Shown here piece by piece: positions 34,038-45,489 of a DNA stretch of 64,000 nucleotides (positions within the stretch are counted from its first letter, which is position 1; each line of letters begins with the position of its first letter). Under the pieces are notes generated by a model. That model searched no databases and had not been told where the DNA came from. It worked only from the letters and a program-made list of their open reading frames with translations. This DNA comes from Hymenopus coronatus (Eukaryota > Arthropoda > Insecta > Mantodea > Hymenopodidae): contig CM060898.1 in NCBI GenBank assembly GCA_030762935.1, positions 101,501,281 through 101,565,280 of the forward strand, read 5' to 3'. The position numbers were made by a program, and so were the translations under genes.

Positions 34038-34933
34038 TCTGATGTGTTCCATTCACATGCCTTTCTCTATATCTCTGTAAATGATTATTGTTAATACACT
34101 TCTCTTTTATTTATTTCATGCTAATTGAGAAAAATTAGCAGAAATAGTCTTATTTCTTGCTTTATTGTAAGTAGAAGCGAAATAAGGAAGTACCATAGGT
34201 TAAAATGAAAGCCAAAAGCTGGTTGCTATGTGAGTGGTGTTCCTTTGTTTGTATGGACAGAAGTTGACAAATTCCTGTATGAGAAAAGTATAAGTTTTTC
34301 AAAGCTGAAACCAAGAAAGAGGAATACCTCAAAAACGATCAACTCCACGAAAAAAATGTATATATCATAAATTGTGTGTTTTAACGTGCTCTACATTTTT
34401 TGTGGGTTAAGTTTTTGTCTATCTCTTACGGTTTAGTAGTTATGAAAACTTCATCCAGAATAAAGTAGCCTTCAGAGGCTATTCCCAGAAAATTCAAAAT
34501 ATACATTTTATCTGTCAGGTAAATAATTTTAATATACGATATTTTAATAAAAATCGTAGGAGCCATTTTTGAGAAAATCAAAATTTTCAAAAAGTGCCAT
34601 GTAAAGGGTAGTTTGGGTTGGGGGAATTTTTCTCAAAATCTTCGTGTCACATCCCTGGAAGATACTAAACTTAAATACCAAGTTTGGTATTTTACTGACT
34701 TTTCGTTTTTGAGTTATCGTGTTCACAGACACACGGACACACTGACACACGTACACACGTACACACGGACACACACACACACACACACACGGACCTTTTT
34801 GTGAAAATACTTTTTTTTGGTTACAGGGGACCCTAAAACGTATATTTCCGGTGAAATCTCGGTATCGAATGTTTTGGTGGAGTGCAATACATTCTCTATT
34901 CACTATATACATAATGAGTATAGAGAAAGTAAA
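34038..34933 (+). repeat. Reference copy of dominant ~0.9-kb dispersed repeat (HINE-like)
   Basis: This complete copy reads head to tail. The head is TCTGATGTGTTCCATTCACA, followed by CTTTCTCTATA. A long AT-rich body follows with the marker AGGCTATTCCCAGAAAATTC, then GGGTAGTTTGGG and CTTCGTGTC. A CACACGGACACAC tract lies at 34719-34792, then GGTGAAATCTCGGTATCGAA. The tail is a near-palindrome followed by AGAGAAAGTAAA. The head motif ACTTTCTCTAT recurs inverted in the tail (ATAGAGAAAGT), like subterminal inverted repeats. Internal microsatellite, tail hairpin, T/A-rich junctions and lack of clear target duplications match known traits of Helentron-derived HINE/DINE-1 elements. That class is inference. 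No protein-coding frame is conserved between copies. Confidence 0.9.
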
Positions 34934-35466
34934 CATACAACTCCAAAAGAACACTAGAGAAAATGAGTGTATACTTTTTTTCGAAATAGCTCTCTAATTT
35001 ATAGAATACATTATAAAATATTAAAAATTGAAGAGCTCTGAACAGTAAAAAAAGGTAATAAATTGTTCTACAATAATTAGGAGTTTATGTGGAAGTTCAA
35101 GTTCAGTCACGCCATGTTGCGAAATTGGGCCACCATTACAGTGGTTTCTTGAGCAAGGAATTTATAATTCACACGTTTATCACTATATGGTGACAAGGAA
35201 CAACTCATCGTCCATAACTGACACTTTCGGACGGAGTCATGATTTGCGGATATAAAACATTGCAAATTTACCTAGAAACCTTTTATTTCTAGATATGGTG
35301 TTGTTTTACGTGCAAATACACATTACACGGGACCATCGGCTTCACTTCCCTGCCGTGGTAAGCCATGCTAAGAATTTTACGTTAATATAAACATCTCTGT
35401 AATAGGTTTTTTTTAGGAAAAAGACCCATTTACTGCAGAATTTGTATTTTTGACGTGAATATTTTA
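34934..35466. other. Lower-copy sequence with a SINE scrap
   Basis: 35333-35385 (CACGGGACCATCGGCTTCAC, then GGTAAGCCATGCTAAG) matches the middle of SINE family A on the minus strand. The remainder shows nothing. Confidence 0.5.
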
Positions 35467-35468
35467 AA

Positions 35469-35960
35469 AATCTGATTTACATGATTTTCTCTACATCTAT
35501 GTAACAACGTATTGTCAAAGCGCTTATTCTTCTATTTACTTCATGCTAATCGAGATAAACATTAGCAGGAAGGGCTTTGTTACCTGCTTCCTTGTAAGTG
35601 GAAGGGAAATAAGGTAATACATTAACTAAAGCGATTTCAGAATATTTTAAAAATTGTTGCCATATGTTGTTGTATGGCCACAAGTTTAAACATTCTTGTA
35701 TGAGAAAGGTTTTTAAGTATTTTAAAACTGAAACAAGGAATATCTCGGAAATGGTCAGCTTCACGTAAAAAAGAATCTATAACATAAAGTGTGTGTTTTA
35801 TCAATACCTACATTTTTTGTGTGGTAAGTTTTTGTCTATCTCTTGCAATTTACCAGTTAACCAAAAGTAATCCAGAATGAAGAGGTCTTCAGAGCATAGT
35901 CTCAGAAAATTCAAAACAGACATTTTTATATCCCGTTTAATATCTATAATACATAAATTT
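35469..35960 (+). repeat. HINE-like repeat, head half
   Basis: TCTGATTTACATGATTTTCT to AAATTCAAAACAGACATTTT. Tail lost. Confidence 0.85.
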
Positions 35961-35987
35961 TTATTATAACAATGAGATCAGACAGTT

Positions 35988-36686
35988 AACATCTGGCGTG
36001 ACACACTCACATGACTTTCTCTAGCTGTTCTACAGACAAACTTCTTACAGAAGATTATTCTTCTTTCTACACTTGCTAATCGAGATAAACATTTGCAAAA
36101 TGTTATTAGTTCCATATGCATAGAAGGGAACTACAGGAATACGCTATGCTATAGTGCACAGTCAAATGTTTTAAAAGCTGTCGTTATGCGATTGTCATTG
36201 CAAATCGCTTCTTTGCTAGGCCAGAAGTAGAACAAAAGCAAAACGGATGCTTCAATTACAAGGAATAGCTTGGAAACGATTACCTCCACACAAAAACATA
36301 AAGGATATAAATTGTGTATTTTGTCGAGATGTACATTTTTTGTGTAAGAGGTTTTTGTCTATCTCTTATGGTTTAACAATTAAGCAAAATTCGGCAAAAT
36401 TCATCCAAAATAAAGCGTTCTTCAGAGGCTATTCCCAAAAATTAAAGATATATATTTTATTTGTCATGTAAGTATAATAGATTGTAATCAAAATCGTTAG
36501 AACCATTTTTGTGAAGAACAACATTTTCGAAAATTCTTCCATGTAAAGGGTAGCTTGGGGTGGGGGATCTTCTTGAAAATTTTCTTCGCATCCTTGGAGA
36601 GTACCACACCTAAATACCAAGACCTTTCGTTTTTGTGTTATCGTGTTCACGTACACACAAGGACATTTTTCCAAAAAATATTTTTG
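35988..36686 (+). repeat. HINE-like repeat, terminal tail lost
   Basis: CACACTCACATGACTTTCTC to the CACACAAGGACATTTTTCC block, then runs into the tail of a reverse copy. Confidence 0.88.
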
Positions 36687-37657
36687 ATTTCTCTATACGT
36701 ACCATGTACATAGTGTATAGAAAAGAAATTGCACTCCACCCAAAAACTCGTTACCGAGATTTCACCGGAAATATATGTTTTAGGGTCCCCCTGTAACCAA
36801 AGAAAGCATTTTCAGAAAAAGGTCCATGTAAGTGCGTGTGTCCGTGTATTTGTGGACACGATAACTTAAAAACGAAAAGTGGGTAAAATACCAAACTTGG
36901 TATTTAAGTTTAATATCTCACAGGGATACGACACGAATATTTTGAGGAATATTCCCCCACCCCAAACAACCCTTTACATGGAACTTTTTTCGAACACTTT
37001 GATTTTCTCAAAAATGTCTGTAACGATTTTGATTAAAATATCATATATTAAAAATATGACCTGACAAATAAAATGTATATTTTTAATTTGCTGGGAATAG
37101 CCTTTGAAGATCTCTTTATTCTGGATGAATTTTACGGAATTTTGAATAACTGCTAAACCGTTAGAGATGGAGAAAAAGTTACCACACAAAAAATGTAGTG
37201 CACATTAAAACACACAATTTATGTTATATACATTTGTTTCGTGGAGTTGATCGTTTTTTAGATTCCCTGTTTTTGGTTTCAGCTTTGAAAGAACTTTACT
37301 TTTCTTATACAGGAATTTGTCAACTTCTATCCATACAAACAAAGGAACTTCGAGCACATAGCAACCAGCTTTTGACTATCCTTTTAACCTATGGTACTCC
37401 CTTATTTCGCTTCTATTTACAAGGAAGCAAGTAATAAGACTATTTCCACTAATTTTTTCTCGATTAGCATGAAGTAAACAGAAGCATAAGCTTTTTAACA
37501 ATAATTTGTTGCGGAGATGTAGAGAAAGTCATGTGAATGGAACACATCAGATTTTTTTTGGATACAGGAGACACTAAAACGTGTATTTCCGGTGAAATTT
37601 TCACATCGAATTTTTGGGTGGAATACAATACCTTCTGCGGGCTAGAGAAAGTAAAAA
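36687..37657 (-). repeat. HINE-like repeat with ~105-bp inverted ends
   Basis: Reverse copy (palindrome TACGTACCATGTACATAGTG) whose head at 37553 is followed by an inverted tail fragment, 37558-37657 (GGATACAGGAGACACTAAAA to CTAGAGAAAGTAAAAA). Confidence 0.88.
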
Positions 37658-38154
37658 TTATTAGTTAAAATTTTGAAACATGGCAAAGTATCATTACTAT
37701 TGTATGTAATATCTGGTCAAAGTTTCAAGCATATATTGTGGTTTTTACCGATTTTCACGCATTATGAGGTAAGATGTTTAAAGAAAAATCCAAATGGATT
37801 TGTTACTGAATTGCTGGCAATAAGTTTGTCATCACACAATAGCTGTTGGTGTTTACGTGATGCTCGTGTCACGGTGAAAAGTAACGCAGTGCGGTGAAGC
37901 GTTACCCGTCACGGCCGGCCACAGACAGACAGCGGTGGTGGCGTCGCTCTACCTGCTTTTTTATTACTTTTTTGTCATAGTGAGCGCGATGCTCAACACG
38001 CGCAACGCGAGTGTCAACTGTCCGTTTCCTCAACTGAATAAACTGCAGCGTCCCAACTCAACCAGCAAAAATGAAACGTACCTTCGAAGCGTGTACAAAA
38101 GGTTGCAGCAATCTGCATGAAGATCAGACATTGTGTTGTTTATGTAACTGTTTA
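37658..38154. other. Lower-copy island with CpG-rich core
   Basis: About 37855-38030 is rich in CpG (GTGAGCGCGATGCTCAACAC, GCGCAACGCGAGTG) and holds a small hairpin (GTAACGC...GCGTTAC, 37881-37906). Short frames (37935-38120) show no domain. It could be a regulatory element or an exon remnant. Confidence 0.4.
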
Positions 38155-38829
38155 TGTGTGTCTGTGAACACGATAACTCAAAAACGAAAAGTCGGTAAAA
38201 TACCAAACTCGGTATTTAAGTTTAGTATCTTCCAGGAATGCGACACCAAGATTTTGAAAAAAAATCCCACTACTTCCAGCTACGCTTTACATGGAACTTT
38301 TTTCGAAAATTTTGATTTTCTCAAAAATGGCTCTAACGATTTTGATTAAAATTTCGTATATTAAAGATATTTACCTGAGAAATAAAATGCATATCTTGAA
38401 TTTTCTGGAAATAGCATCTGAAGAGTAGTTTATTCTGGATGAATTTTACTGAATTTTGAATAACTGCTAAACCGTAAGAGATGGACAAAAACTTACTACA
38501 CAAAAATTTAGAGCATGTTAAAACACACAATTTCTGTTATATACATTGTTTTCGTAAGTTCCTTATTTTTGATTTCTGCTATGAAAAACTTATACTTTTC
38601 TCATACAGGAACTTGTCAACTTTTATCCATATAAACAAAGGAACTTCTTGACATAGCAACCAGCTTTTGTCTATCATTTTAACCTATTTCGCCTCTACTT
38701 ACAAGGAAGCAAGTAATAAGACTATTTCTGCTCATTTTTTCTGATTAGCATAAAGTAAATAGTATAAGCTTTTAAAGAATAATTTGTTGCAGGGATATAG
38801 AGAAAGTCATGTGAATGGTACACATCAGA
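38155..38829 (-). repeat. HINE-like repeat, tail missing
   Basis: Starts at GTCTGTGAACACGATAACTC and ends with a full head (CATGTGAATGGTACACATCA). Confidence 0.92.
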
Positions 38830-40560
38830 TATTTTATTTATTCTCTGCAATTGGGTACTGCCCGGTGGCAGAGTTAAATGTTCAAAATTCTCTTACAATA
38901 ATAATGTTACAGTTAAATTAAGAATCATAATACAACTAACAAATTTTATATATACACTTTTTTAAATACCTAACTAATTATTATTCAGTATAGCATTACT
39001 TATGTGAAAATGTCCTTTTCTTTTCATTGTTGCTGTTAATGACTTGCCCGCTGCTACTCCAGGTAAAGTGATCTCTTATGTAGATGACATCACTGTGCTA
39101 AATATTATTTCTGCAAATACTTTTGATTGGTCCAATACTTTAGATCAAATTTCTGATTGGTTTGACGCAAATGGCTTGCACATGAATAAAGATAAAACTC
39201 AAACTATGTTATTTAGTTTAAAAGATAAACAAAGTATAGAGCAAAAGGTTAAACTTCTTGGAATTTGGTTGGACAACTAGGTTTCCTGGAAATTCCATAT
39301 AATGAAAATATTCCAAAAGTTGTCAAATGTTTTATTTATCTTAAGAAGACTTAGGATGTGTGTCTCTATTAGCACTTTATTGACTGTTTATTATAGTTTA
39401 TTTCATTGCCATTTAAACTATGGTATTTTGCTCTGGGGTAGCAGTGGGGAAGCCAATCAAGTATTTTTGCTCCAGAAGAAGGCTCTCAGAATAATAAAAA
39501 ATTATAATTCTCGCCAACATTGTGCACATATTTTTAAAGAATTTGGAATTCTAACTGTGGCATCTTTGTATGTATTTGAATGCTTGAATTTTATTCATCT
39601 CCAAAAGAAAGATGAGTTACTTTTTTCTGATATACATAACCATTATACAAGGTGTAGAAATAATATGGTACCTCCTAAATTTCGGTTACAGAAATCAGTT
39701 AACTCTCATCTCTATCTTGGAGTGAAATTTTATAATAAACTACCTTTAAATATAAGACAAATTGCAAATGCAAGTTCTTTTAAAATTAGTGTAAAAACAG
39801 AATTAAGGAACTTAATTTTTGCAGCATACAAGAATATTTAAATATAGATACATTTTAATGACTTGCTGACGAAACCTATTGCATTGCATGTATGCCAAAT
39901 GGTGAAATAAATTATCATTATTATTATCATTAAATACCAGCTAGTGTATAAACAATTATGAAGCCTCAACATTAATACTATACATTACTAATATATACAT
40001 TAATGATAATAATAATAATATACACTAATACAGTTTTTTGAGATCCTTAATTACTTCATAATATTTCTCAAATTAACTAACATTTACTTTCTTTAAATTA
40101 TCCCTAAACATCATTAAGGTCAGAGGGCAGGCCTGAAAGGCTGCTATGGGCAATTCATTCCATTCTTCAATGGTCCTATTAACAAAAGAACATTTTCCAC
40201 GTCGGTTCTGTACCTTCTACCCTTAATTTTGTACAAATAATCGTTTCGTCGGTAGTATGCTGGGTTTTCTAACCTCTATCCATGCATTTAAACCAGCGTA
40301 AGCTTTAAATAGTGCGACTAACCTATATGTTTTACGCCTAACTTTTAGCGGGTCCCATTTATTCTCTTCGTCTTTCGTAAGTCCAAAATTTTACCTCTCT
40401 TTATGAATTTAACCGCCCGTCTCTGTATCTTTTCCAGTGATGATTTACCCTGTATGGGTCCCAGCATGCTACTCCATATTCCATATTGCCGCACTAAGGA
40501 CTTGTAAGCAATTTCTCCCCCTCTTTAGTGTTGTCATTACGAAATGCTATGTTTGGATTT
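38830..40560 (-). mobile_element. CR1/L2-like LINE relic, interrupted by another LINE
   Basis: On the minus strand, 40560-40081 translates in broken frames to the C-terminal end of a non-LTR ORF2 (recognisable pieces: SLVRQYGIWSSMLGPIQ, SLEKIQRRAVKFIKR, FVNRTIEEWNELP). That is the thumb/C-terminal block common to CR1/L2/Jockey-type elements. 39939-40080 and perhaps 38830-38961 would be its 3' untranslated part. Stops and frameshifts are abundant. The younger LINE sits at 38971-39929. Confidence 0.65.
38971..39929 (+). mobile_element. 5'-truncated non-LTR retrotransposon (RT C-terminal part)
   Basis: From 39011 an open frame reads NDLPAATPGKVISYVDD, i.e. the reverse transcriptase catalytic motif C (YVDD at 39077-39088). 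Then comes the thumb with WFDANGLHMNKDKTQ and the Leu-rich C-terminal block (SLFHCHLNYGILLWG, ALRIIKNYNSR). A TAG at 39278-39280 interrupts it; the frame then runs to the stop at 39839-39841. The 3' end has TTATCATTATTATTATCATT microsatellite-type tail sequence. Direct TTAAATACC flanks it (38962-38970 and 39930-39938). Dead because of 5' truncation and the in-frame stop; Jockey/CR1-like clade. Confidence 0.85.
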
Positions 40561-40685
40561 TTGGAGCAAAAGCCACACCAGATTTTAAGTTAGAAATCTG
40601 CGAAGTTTGAATCTCCTAAAGCAGTCCTAACATATATTTGGACACCAATCTTATATCTTTATGTATTTATTTATTTTCTTTGTAG

Positions 40686-40915
40686 CTAAGTTTCTTTTAA
40701 TCTGGAAGGTCATATCAGACGATGAATAAAACGGGTGAAATGGTGCTCAAATGAGCCCAGAATCCAGAGAACTTAGAGTTAGTTGACATTCGCCTTCACA
40801 AGATAAAGGAAAACTGTGGGGAAATCCTCATCTACGTAACTCGATCAACCGAGATATGAGCGCAGGACCTCTTAAATGGGAGGCAGACACGCTAACACCT
40901 CACTACCCTACAGAG
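40686..40915 (-). mobile_element. tRNA-headed SINE (family E), copy 2
   Basis: Minus strand: tRNA-like GGTGTTAGCGTGTCTGCCTC / CCATTTAAGAGGTCCTGCGC, then GGCGAATGTCAACTAACTCT, GGGCTCATTTGAGCACC, ATTCATCGTCTGATATGACC. Confidence 0.75.
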
Positions 40916-40932
40916 ACGGGTCATTCTGCGTC

Positions 40933-41561
40933 CTCTACTTAGTATATAGCACAGAAGTACAGAATGCATTGTATTTCACCCAAAATTTGGATCCTGAGAT
41001 TTCACTTGAAATACACGTTTTAAGGTACCCTAAATAAGTAAATAAAAACATGTAAGTGAACACGATAATTTAAAAACCAAAAGACGGTTAACTACACAAT
41101 TTGATATTTAAGTCCAGCGTTTTCCAGGAATGCGATACAAAGATTCTCAAGGAAATCTTCTCACATCAAACTACATTTACGTTGAAAAATATTTTAAAAA
41201 ATTAACGACTTTGATTAAAATAGCGTACATTAAAGATACTTATATGACAAATAAAATGCACACCTCGAATTTTCTCGAAATAACCTCTGAAGTCCTATAT
41301 TTCATTCTGAATTACTTTTGCATAACTGGTAAATAGTAAGAGATAGACAAAAATTTACTACAAAAAAAAATGTACGTTCGATAAAACATAAAATTTATGT
41401 CATATACATTTTTTCTATGGATTTGACCATTTCTGTAATATCACTTGTTATTGGTGTGTTTTAAAATATACAATTAAACTTTTCGCATACGAAAATTTGT
41501 CCACTCCTGACCACGCAAAGAAACGGAATTCAATCACATAGCAACAATTTCCATTCTCACG
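40933..41561 (-). repeat. HINE-like repeat, diverged, head lost
   Basis: TATATAGCACAGAAGTACAG through AGATTTCACTTGAAATACAC to ATTCAATCACATAGCAAC. Fused to a forward copy. Confidence 0.82.
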
Positions 41562-42409
41562 ACTTTCTCTAGCTGTTTCACAAATAACTATTCTTAAAAA
41601 AAAATTATTCCTTTATTTAATCGTGCTAGTCAAGATAAACATTAGATAAAATTACTTCTGAGTGAAAGGAAAATAAGGAAATACACTAGACTAAAGCCAG
41701 AGTAAAAACTTTTAAAAGATGGTCCCTATGTGAAACAATTGATATTCGGTCCGCTTTATATGACCAGCATTAAAGTACAAAAGGTTCTTCCCGAGGAGAA
41801 ATATCTCGAAAACGGTCCACACAAGAAGAAAAATGTAAATGACTTAAATTATATTACTTTAACAAGATCTACATTTTGTGAGTTTTAAGTTAGTTTCCGT
41901 CTATTAGGGTTTGCCATTTATGCAAAATTCAGCAAACTTTATTCAGAATGATATGATCTTTAAAGACTGCTCCCAGAAAATTCGAAATATACATTTTAAT
42001 TTTTGATGCACATATCTTTAATATACGGATTTTAATCAAGGTCAATAAAGATATTTTTGAGAAAAATTTAAATTTTACATATTTTTTCGATATAAAAGTG
42101 TAGTTTGGAGTTGGGATATATTATTGAAAATCTGCGTGTAGCATTATTGGAGGATACCTACATTTCAATATCAATTTTAGTATTTAACGGTATTTTCGTT
42201 TACGATTTATGTTGTTCAGACACGTACGCACGCACACATACAAACACACACACACTCTCTCTCTCTGAACATATTCTAAAATGGCTCTTTTTGGATTCAA
42301 GGGGTCTCAAAACATGTATTTTCATGAAATCTCGGTATCGAATTTTTAGGTGAATACAATAACTTCTCTATCTACTATGTACGTTGTACATATGCGCAAG
42401 AGAAACTAA
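41562..42409 (+). repeat. HINE-like repeat, diverged
   Basis: Partial head ATTTCCATTCTCACGACTTT. CA/CT tract at 42231-42266. Tail GTACGTTGTACATATGCG. Confidence 0.85.
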
Positions 42410-42439
42410 TAAGTATCGATCAACTCGAACCATTAATAA

Positions 42440-42725
42440 TCTTATCTCACAAATGGTTTATACCACAAAAAGGTTTTTTCAAATAAATCGTGTGATTTAA
42501 AGAGAGTTTGATGTTTTGTGTAGTACAGTTTTATCATGTTACAGTTGAACAAGATTACACAAAATTCCTTCTGAATTAAGAGTACTTCAAGGCTATTTCC
42601 AGAAAATTCAAGATATGCATTTCATTTGCCAATAAAGATATTGAATATGTGGTATTTTTATCAAAATCGATGGAACCATTTTGAGAACATCAAAAGTTTC
42701 CAAAAATGCTGTATGTAAAATATAT
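42440..42725 (+). repeat. HINE-like repeat, middle fragment
   Basis: AAGAGTACTTCAAGGCTATT / TCCAGAAAATTCAAGATATG; both ends are lost. Confidence 0.7.
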
Positions 42726-42914
42726 TTGTTCAGGATGGTAGGACATATTTCAATGAAAGTTGGTTGAATACTCCTTTTCTTCCCGGTAATACCTGTATAA
42801 AATTATTATATACTTTAGAAAATTACTTTTATTATTCGTTGTGCCCTTAACTCCTATCAGGAAACCTGTTAGGTTAGCAAAGTATGTGTTAGAAATAGTA
42901 GAGAAGCAGAAAAA

Positions 42915-43792
42915 ATCTGATGTGTTACACTCACATGACTTTCTCTAACTATTCAACAAGCAGATTTCTTACAAAATATTCTTCTTCTTTCTACACCATG
43001 CTAATCAGATAAACATTAGTAAAATTTTCTTATTACTTAGTTCCTCATAAGTAGAAGGGAACTAATGGAATACACTAGGCTAAAGTGATAGTCAAATGTT
43101 ATAAAAGCTGTCATGCAATTATCATTGCAAATCATTGTCTTTATTTGGCCAGAAGTAGAAAAAAAAACCAAAAAAACGACACTTCCTGTCTGAGAAAAGA
43201 ATAAGTACTTTATAATAGAACAAAAATAACAAGGAATATCTCGGAATCGACTACCTCTACAAAAAAACAAAAAAAAAAACGTAAATGACGTAAATTGTGT
43301 GTTTTGACGAGATCTAATTTTTTGTGTAGTAAGTTTTTGTCTATCTTATACGGTTTAGCAGTTAAGCAAAATTCGTCACAATTCATTCGGAATAAACAAA
43401 TGTTCAGAGGATATTCCCAGAAAGTTCAAGATATATATTATATTTAGGAAGTATCCAAATAGGGCCGTTTTTGAGAAAATTACAATTTTCGAATGGGTAG
43501 TTTGTGGTGGTGGGATTTTCTTGAAAATCGTGTCGCGTCCTTAGAAGATACTAAATCTAAATACCAAGTTTGATATTTTTCCGACTTTTCATTTTTGAGT
43601 TATCGTGTTCACGGACACACGGACACACATGCGCGTGCGTGCATGGACAAGTTTTCTAAAGATGCCCTTTTTTTTTTGAATACAGGGGACGCTAAAACTT
43701 ATATTTCCAGTGAAATTTCGGTTTCCTATTTTTGGGTGCATTACAACAAATTCCTTCTCTCTACACTATGTACATAATACATGTAGAGAAAG
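42915..43792 (+). repeat. HINE-like repeat, complete
   Basis: TCTGATGTGTTACACTCACA to CATGTAGAGAAAG. The palindrome is ACACTATGTACATAATACAT. Confidence 0.92.
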
Positions 43793-44697
43793 CAATAGTG
43801 ACTGACGAACTGTTTGTCAAAGTTAGTTTAAAATATAGGATGTAATCGAGTCGTTGTAAACCCACGTGTGACAAAAAACAAGTGTTTACCTGTAGAAATA
43901 CTTACATAATAGTGGATACAGTTTCAGACGAAAGGCCACCCTTTCTCCTCGACAACTGTGAAAGGGTTGGAATGAAAGCGGCGAGAGAGGTTGAAGTTTT
44001 ATGATTATTTAAGGGCAGGAAGGTTCAATGCCGAGGGTTGAGCAATAAACACAACGCAGTGATAGCATCTAGCCGACCGGCACTTTGCTCACACCTCTAG
44101 GCACCGAAATTCTGTACCAAATGCAATGGCGCCAAACAACGCTTGTAAAAGGCTTGTAAAGGCAGCGGGGAGAGGAACGGACGTGGTCTATAATCTTACT
44201 TCACGCTGTGTGATGCTCACTTTTTTCATTCTTTACAGCTCTGGATGACTTGAGGCCATATTACAGTTGTACAAGAAATATCTACCTGACTTCAGTCGTT
44301 TGCAACGCCACTCTTATTTATTCCCCTGTCTTTTTATATCCTTTGAGAGAATTGTTTTCTGTAGATTTTCTCTTGTTTTTTATTGCACTGAATCATTGGC
44401 TTCGAGTTATGATGGAATTATATGACAGGATGAGGTTTTGCTCCGTATACCTTCGTCAACCACAGGTTTTGCGTATTAATAACATAATTAAGTCATAAAA
44501 CGAACATTGAAAGAGAGAGTGAAGGGGAAAGGAATATGCTGGAGGAAAATTAGATGAGCATGTCAACTTTGGATAAAATACAGTCTGGATAGAAAGCACT
44601 TTTGAGCTGCAGTGTTCTTATTCATTTGTTTATACTGTATATGTGTACATACATATGTATGTGTGTATATATGTGTGTGTGTGTGTGTAGTTAACGT
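43793..44697. other. Lower-copy island, ~0.9 kb
   Basis: No repeat match. Includes a good acceptor-like CATTCTTTACAG at 44228-44239 before CTCTGGATGACTTGAGG, opening a frame to 44498. The peptide (ALDDLRPYYSC...) has no LIM-homeobox or other recognisable similarity, so exon status is unsupported. A TG/TATG microsatellite lies at 44636-44690. Confidence 0.4.
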
Positions 44698-45103
44698 CCT
44701 TCAACCTGATAAGTAATTTCACACGATGAATGAACTTGATGAAATTAAGCTCAAGTGAGCCCGGAGTTCATGGAGAAGTTTGAGGAGTTTTTTTTTTTTT
44801 TTTATTTTTTTATTTATGGACGCTCTTTAACTACTGTAGTTCTCAGCGTCCCATTCTATACTGGGCATGAAACACCGATTCATTTTGCTCAGAGGCCTCT
44901 CTATCAGGCTTGAGGTTCTTTTACGTGCTGTAAATCTACGATACGGGACCAACGGCTTTACTTCCCTTCTGAAGTAAGCCATGCTAAGGATTTTTACGCA
45001 AAAAGATATCCATCGTTCTCCACCGGGCTCGAAGGAGTTCATGGAACTTGTTACTCGAAATTCGTCTTCTTAAGATAAGAGAAAAACCCGAAAAAAAAAC
45101 TTG
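44698..45103 (-). mobile_element. SINE family E fragment carrying a nested family A SINE
   Basis: Family E sequence (TCACACGATGAATGAACTTG, CTCAAGTGAGCCCGGAGTTC) continues after the insertion at 45036 (ATTCGTCTTCTTAAGATAAG, AGAAAAACCCG). The family's tRNA head is not present. Confidence 0.7.
44774..45035 (-). mobile_element. tRNA-headed SINE (family A), copy 3
   Basis: Flanked by direct GGAGTTCATGGA (about 44763 and 45036). A T-run at 44788-44804 is the element's poly-A-type tail. The 5' tRNA head is shortened, ending near CGGTGGAGAACGATGGA. Confidence 0.82.
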
Positions 45104-45489
45104 AATGATGTTGAATGATGTGATGTGGAATACGTATGTTTTATATACGTTTCTTGTGGGAAGGCGTGTTGTTGCTATATTGGCTGCTTGGAGTTGCAAC
45201 CGTGTGGCAGCAGCTATTGTTTTTTCCTTTTCTTTGGTGGCATAGCCCCCTCGACACTGGTCCGTAGTCCCCTGGAAATTCTCATTGTAGCTGACTTGCT
45301 CCTCCGCCTGGTTGCTATGGTGTGAACTAAAAGGTTGGTTGGCAAAAGAAAACACGTGCAGACTTGTTTCGCGAGTTCAGTTAGTAGTGACTTCTATATT
45401 TTCACAGCTAATATTGACTATTGTTGGCTAGAAACAGAAGTTGTTACATAATTTATTTTACTGAGTGAATAACTTATCTGATTTGCCCA

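Noticed and set aside
44240..44498. Next ap exon after an acceptor-like CTTTACAG
   Set aside because: The frame encodes no homeodomain or linker similar to the family, and no donor defines an exon.
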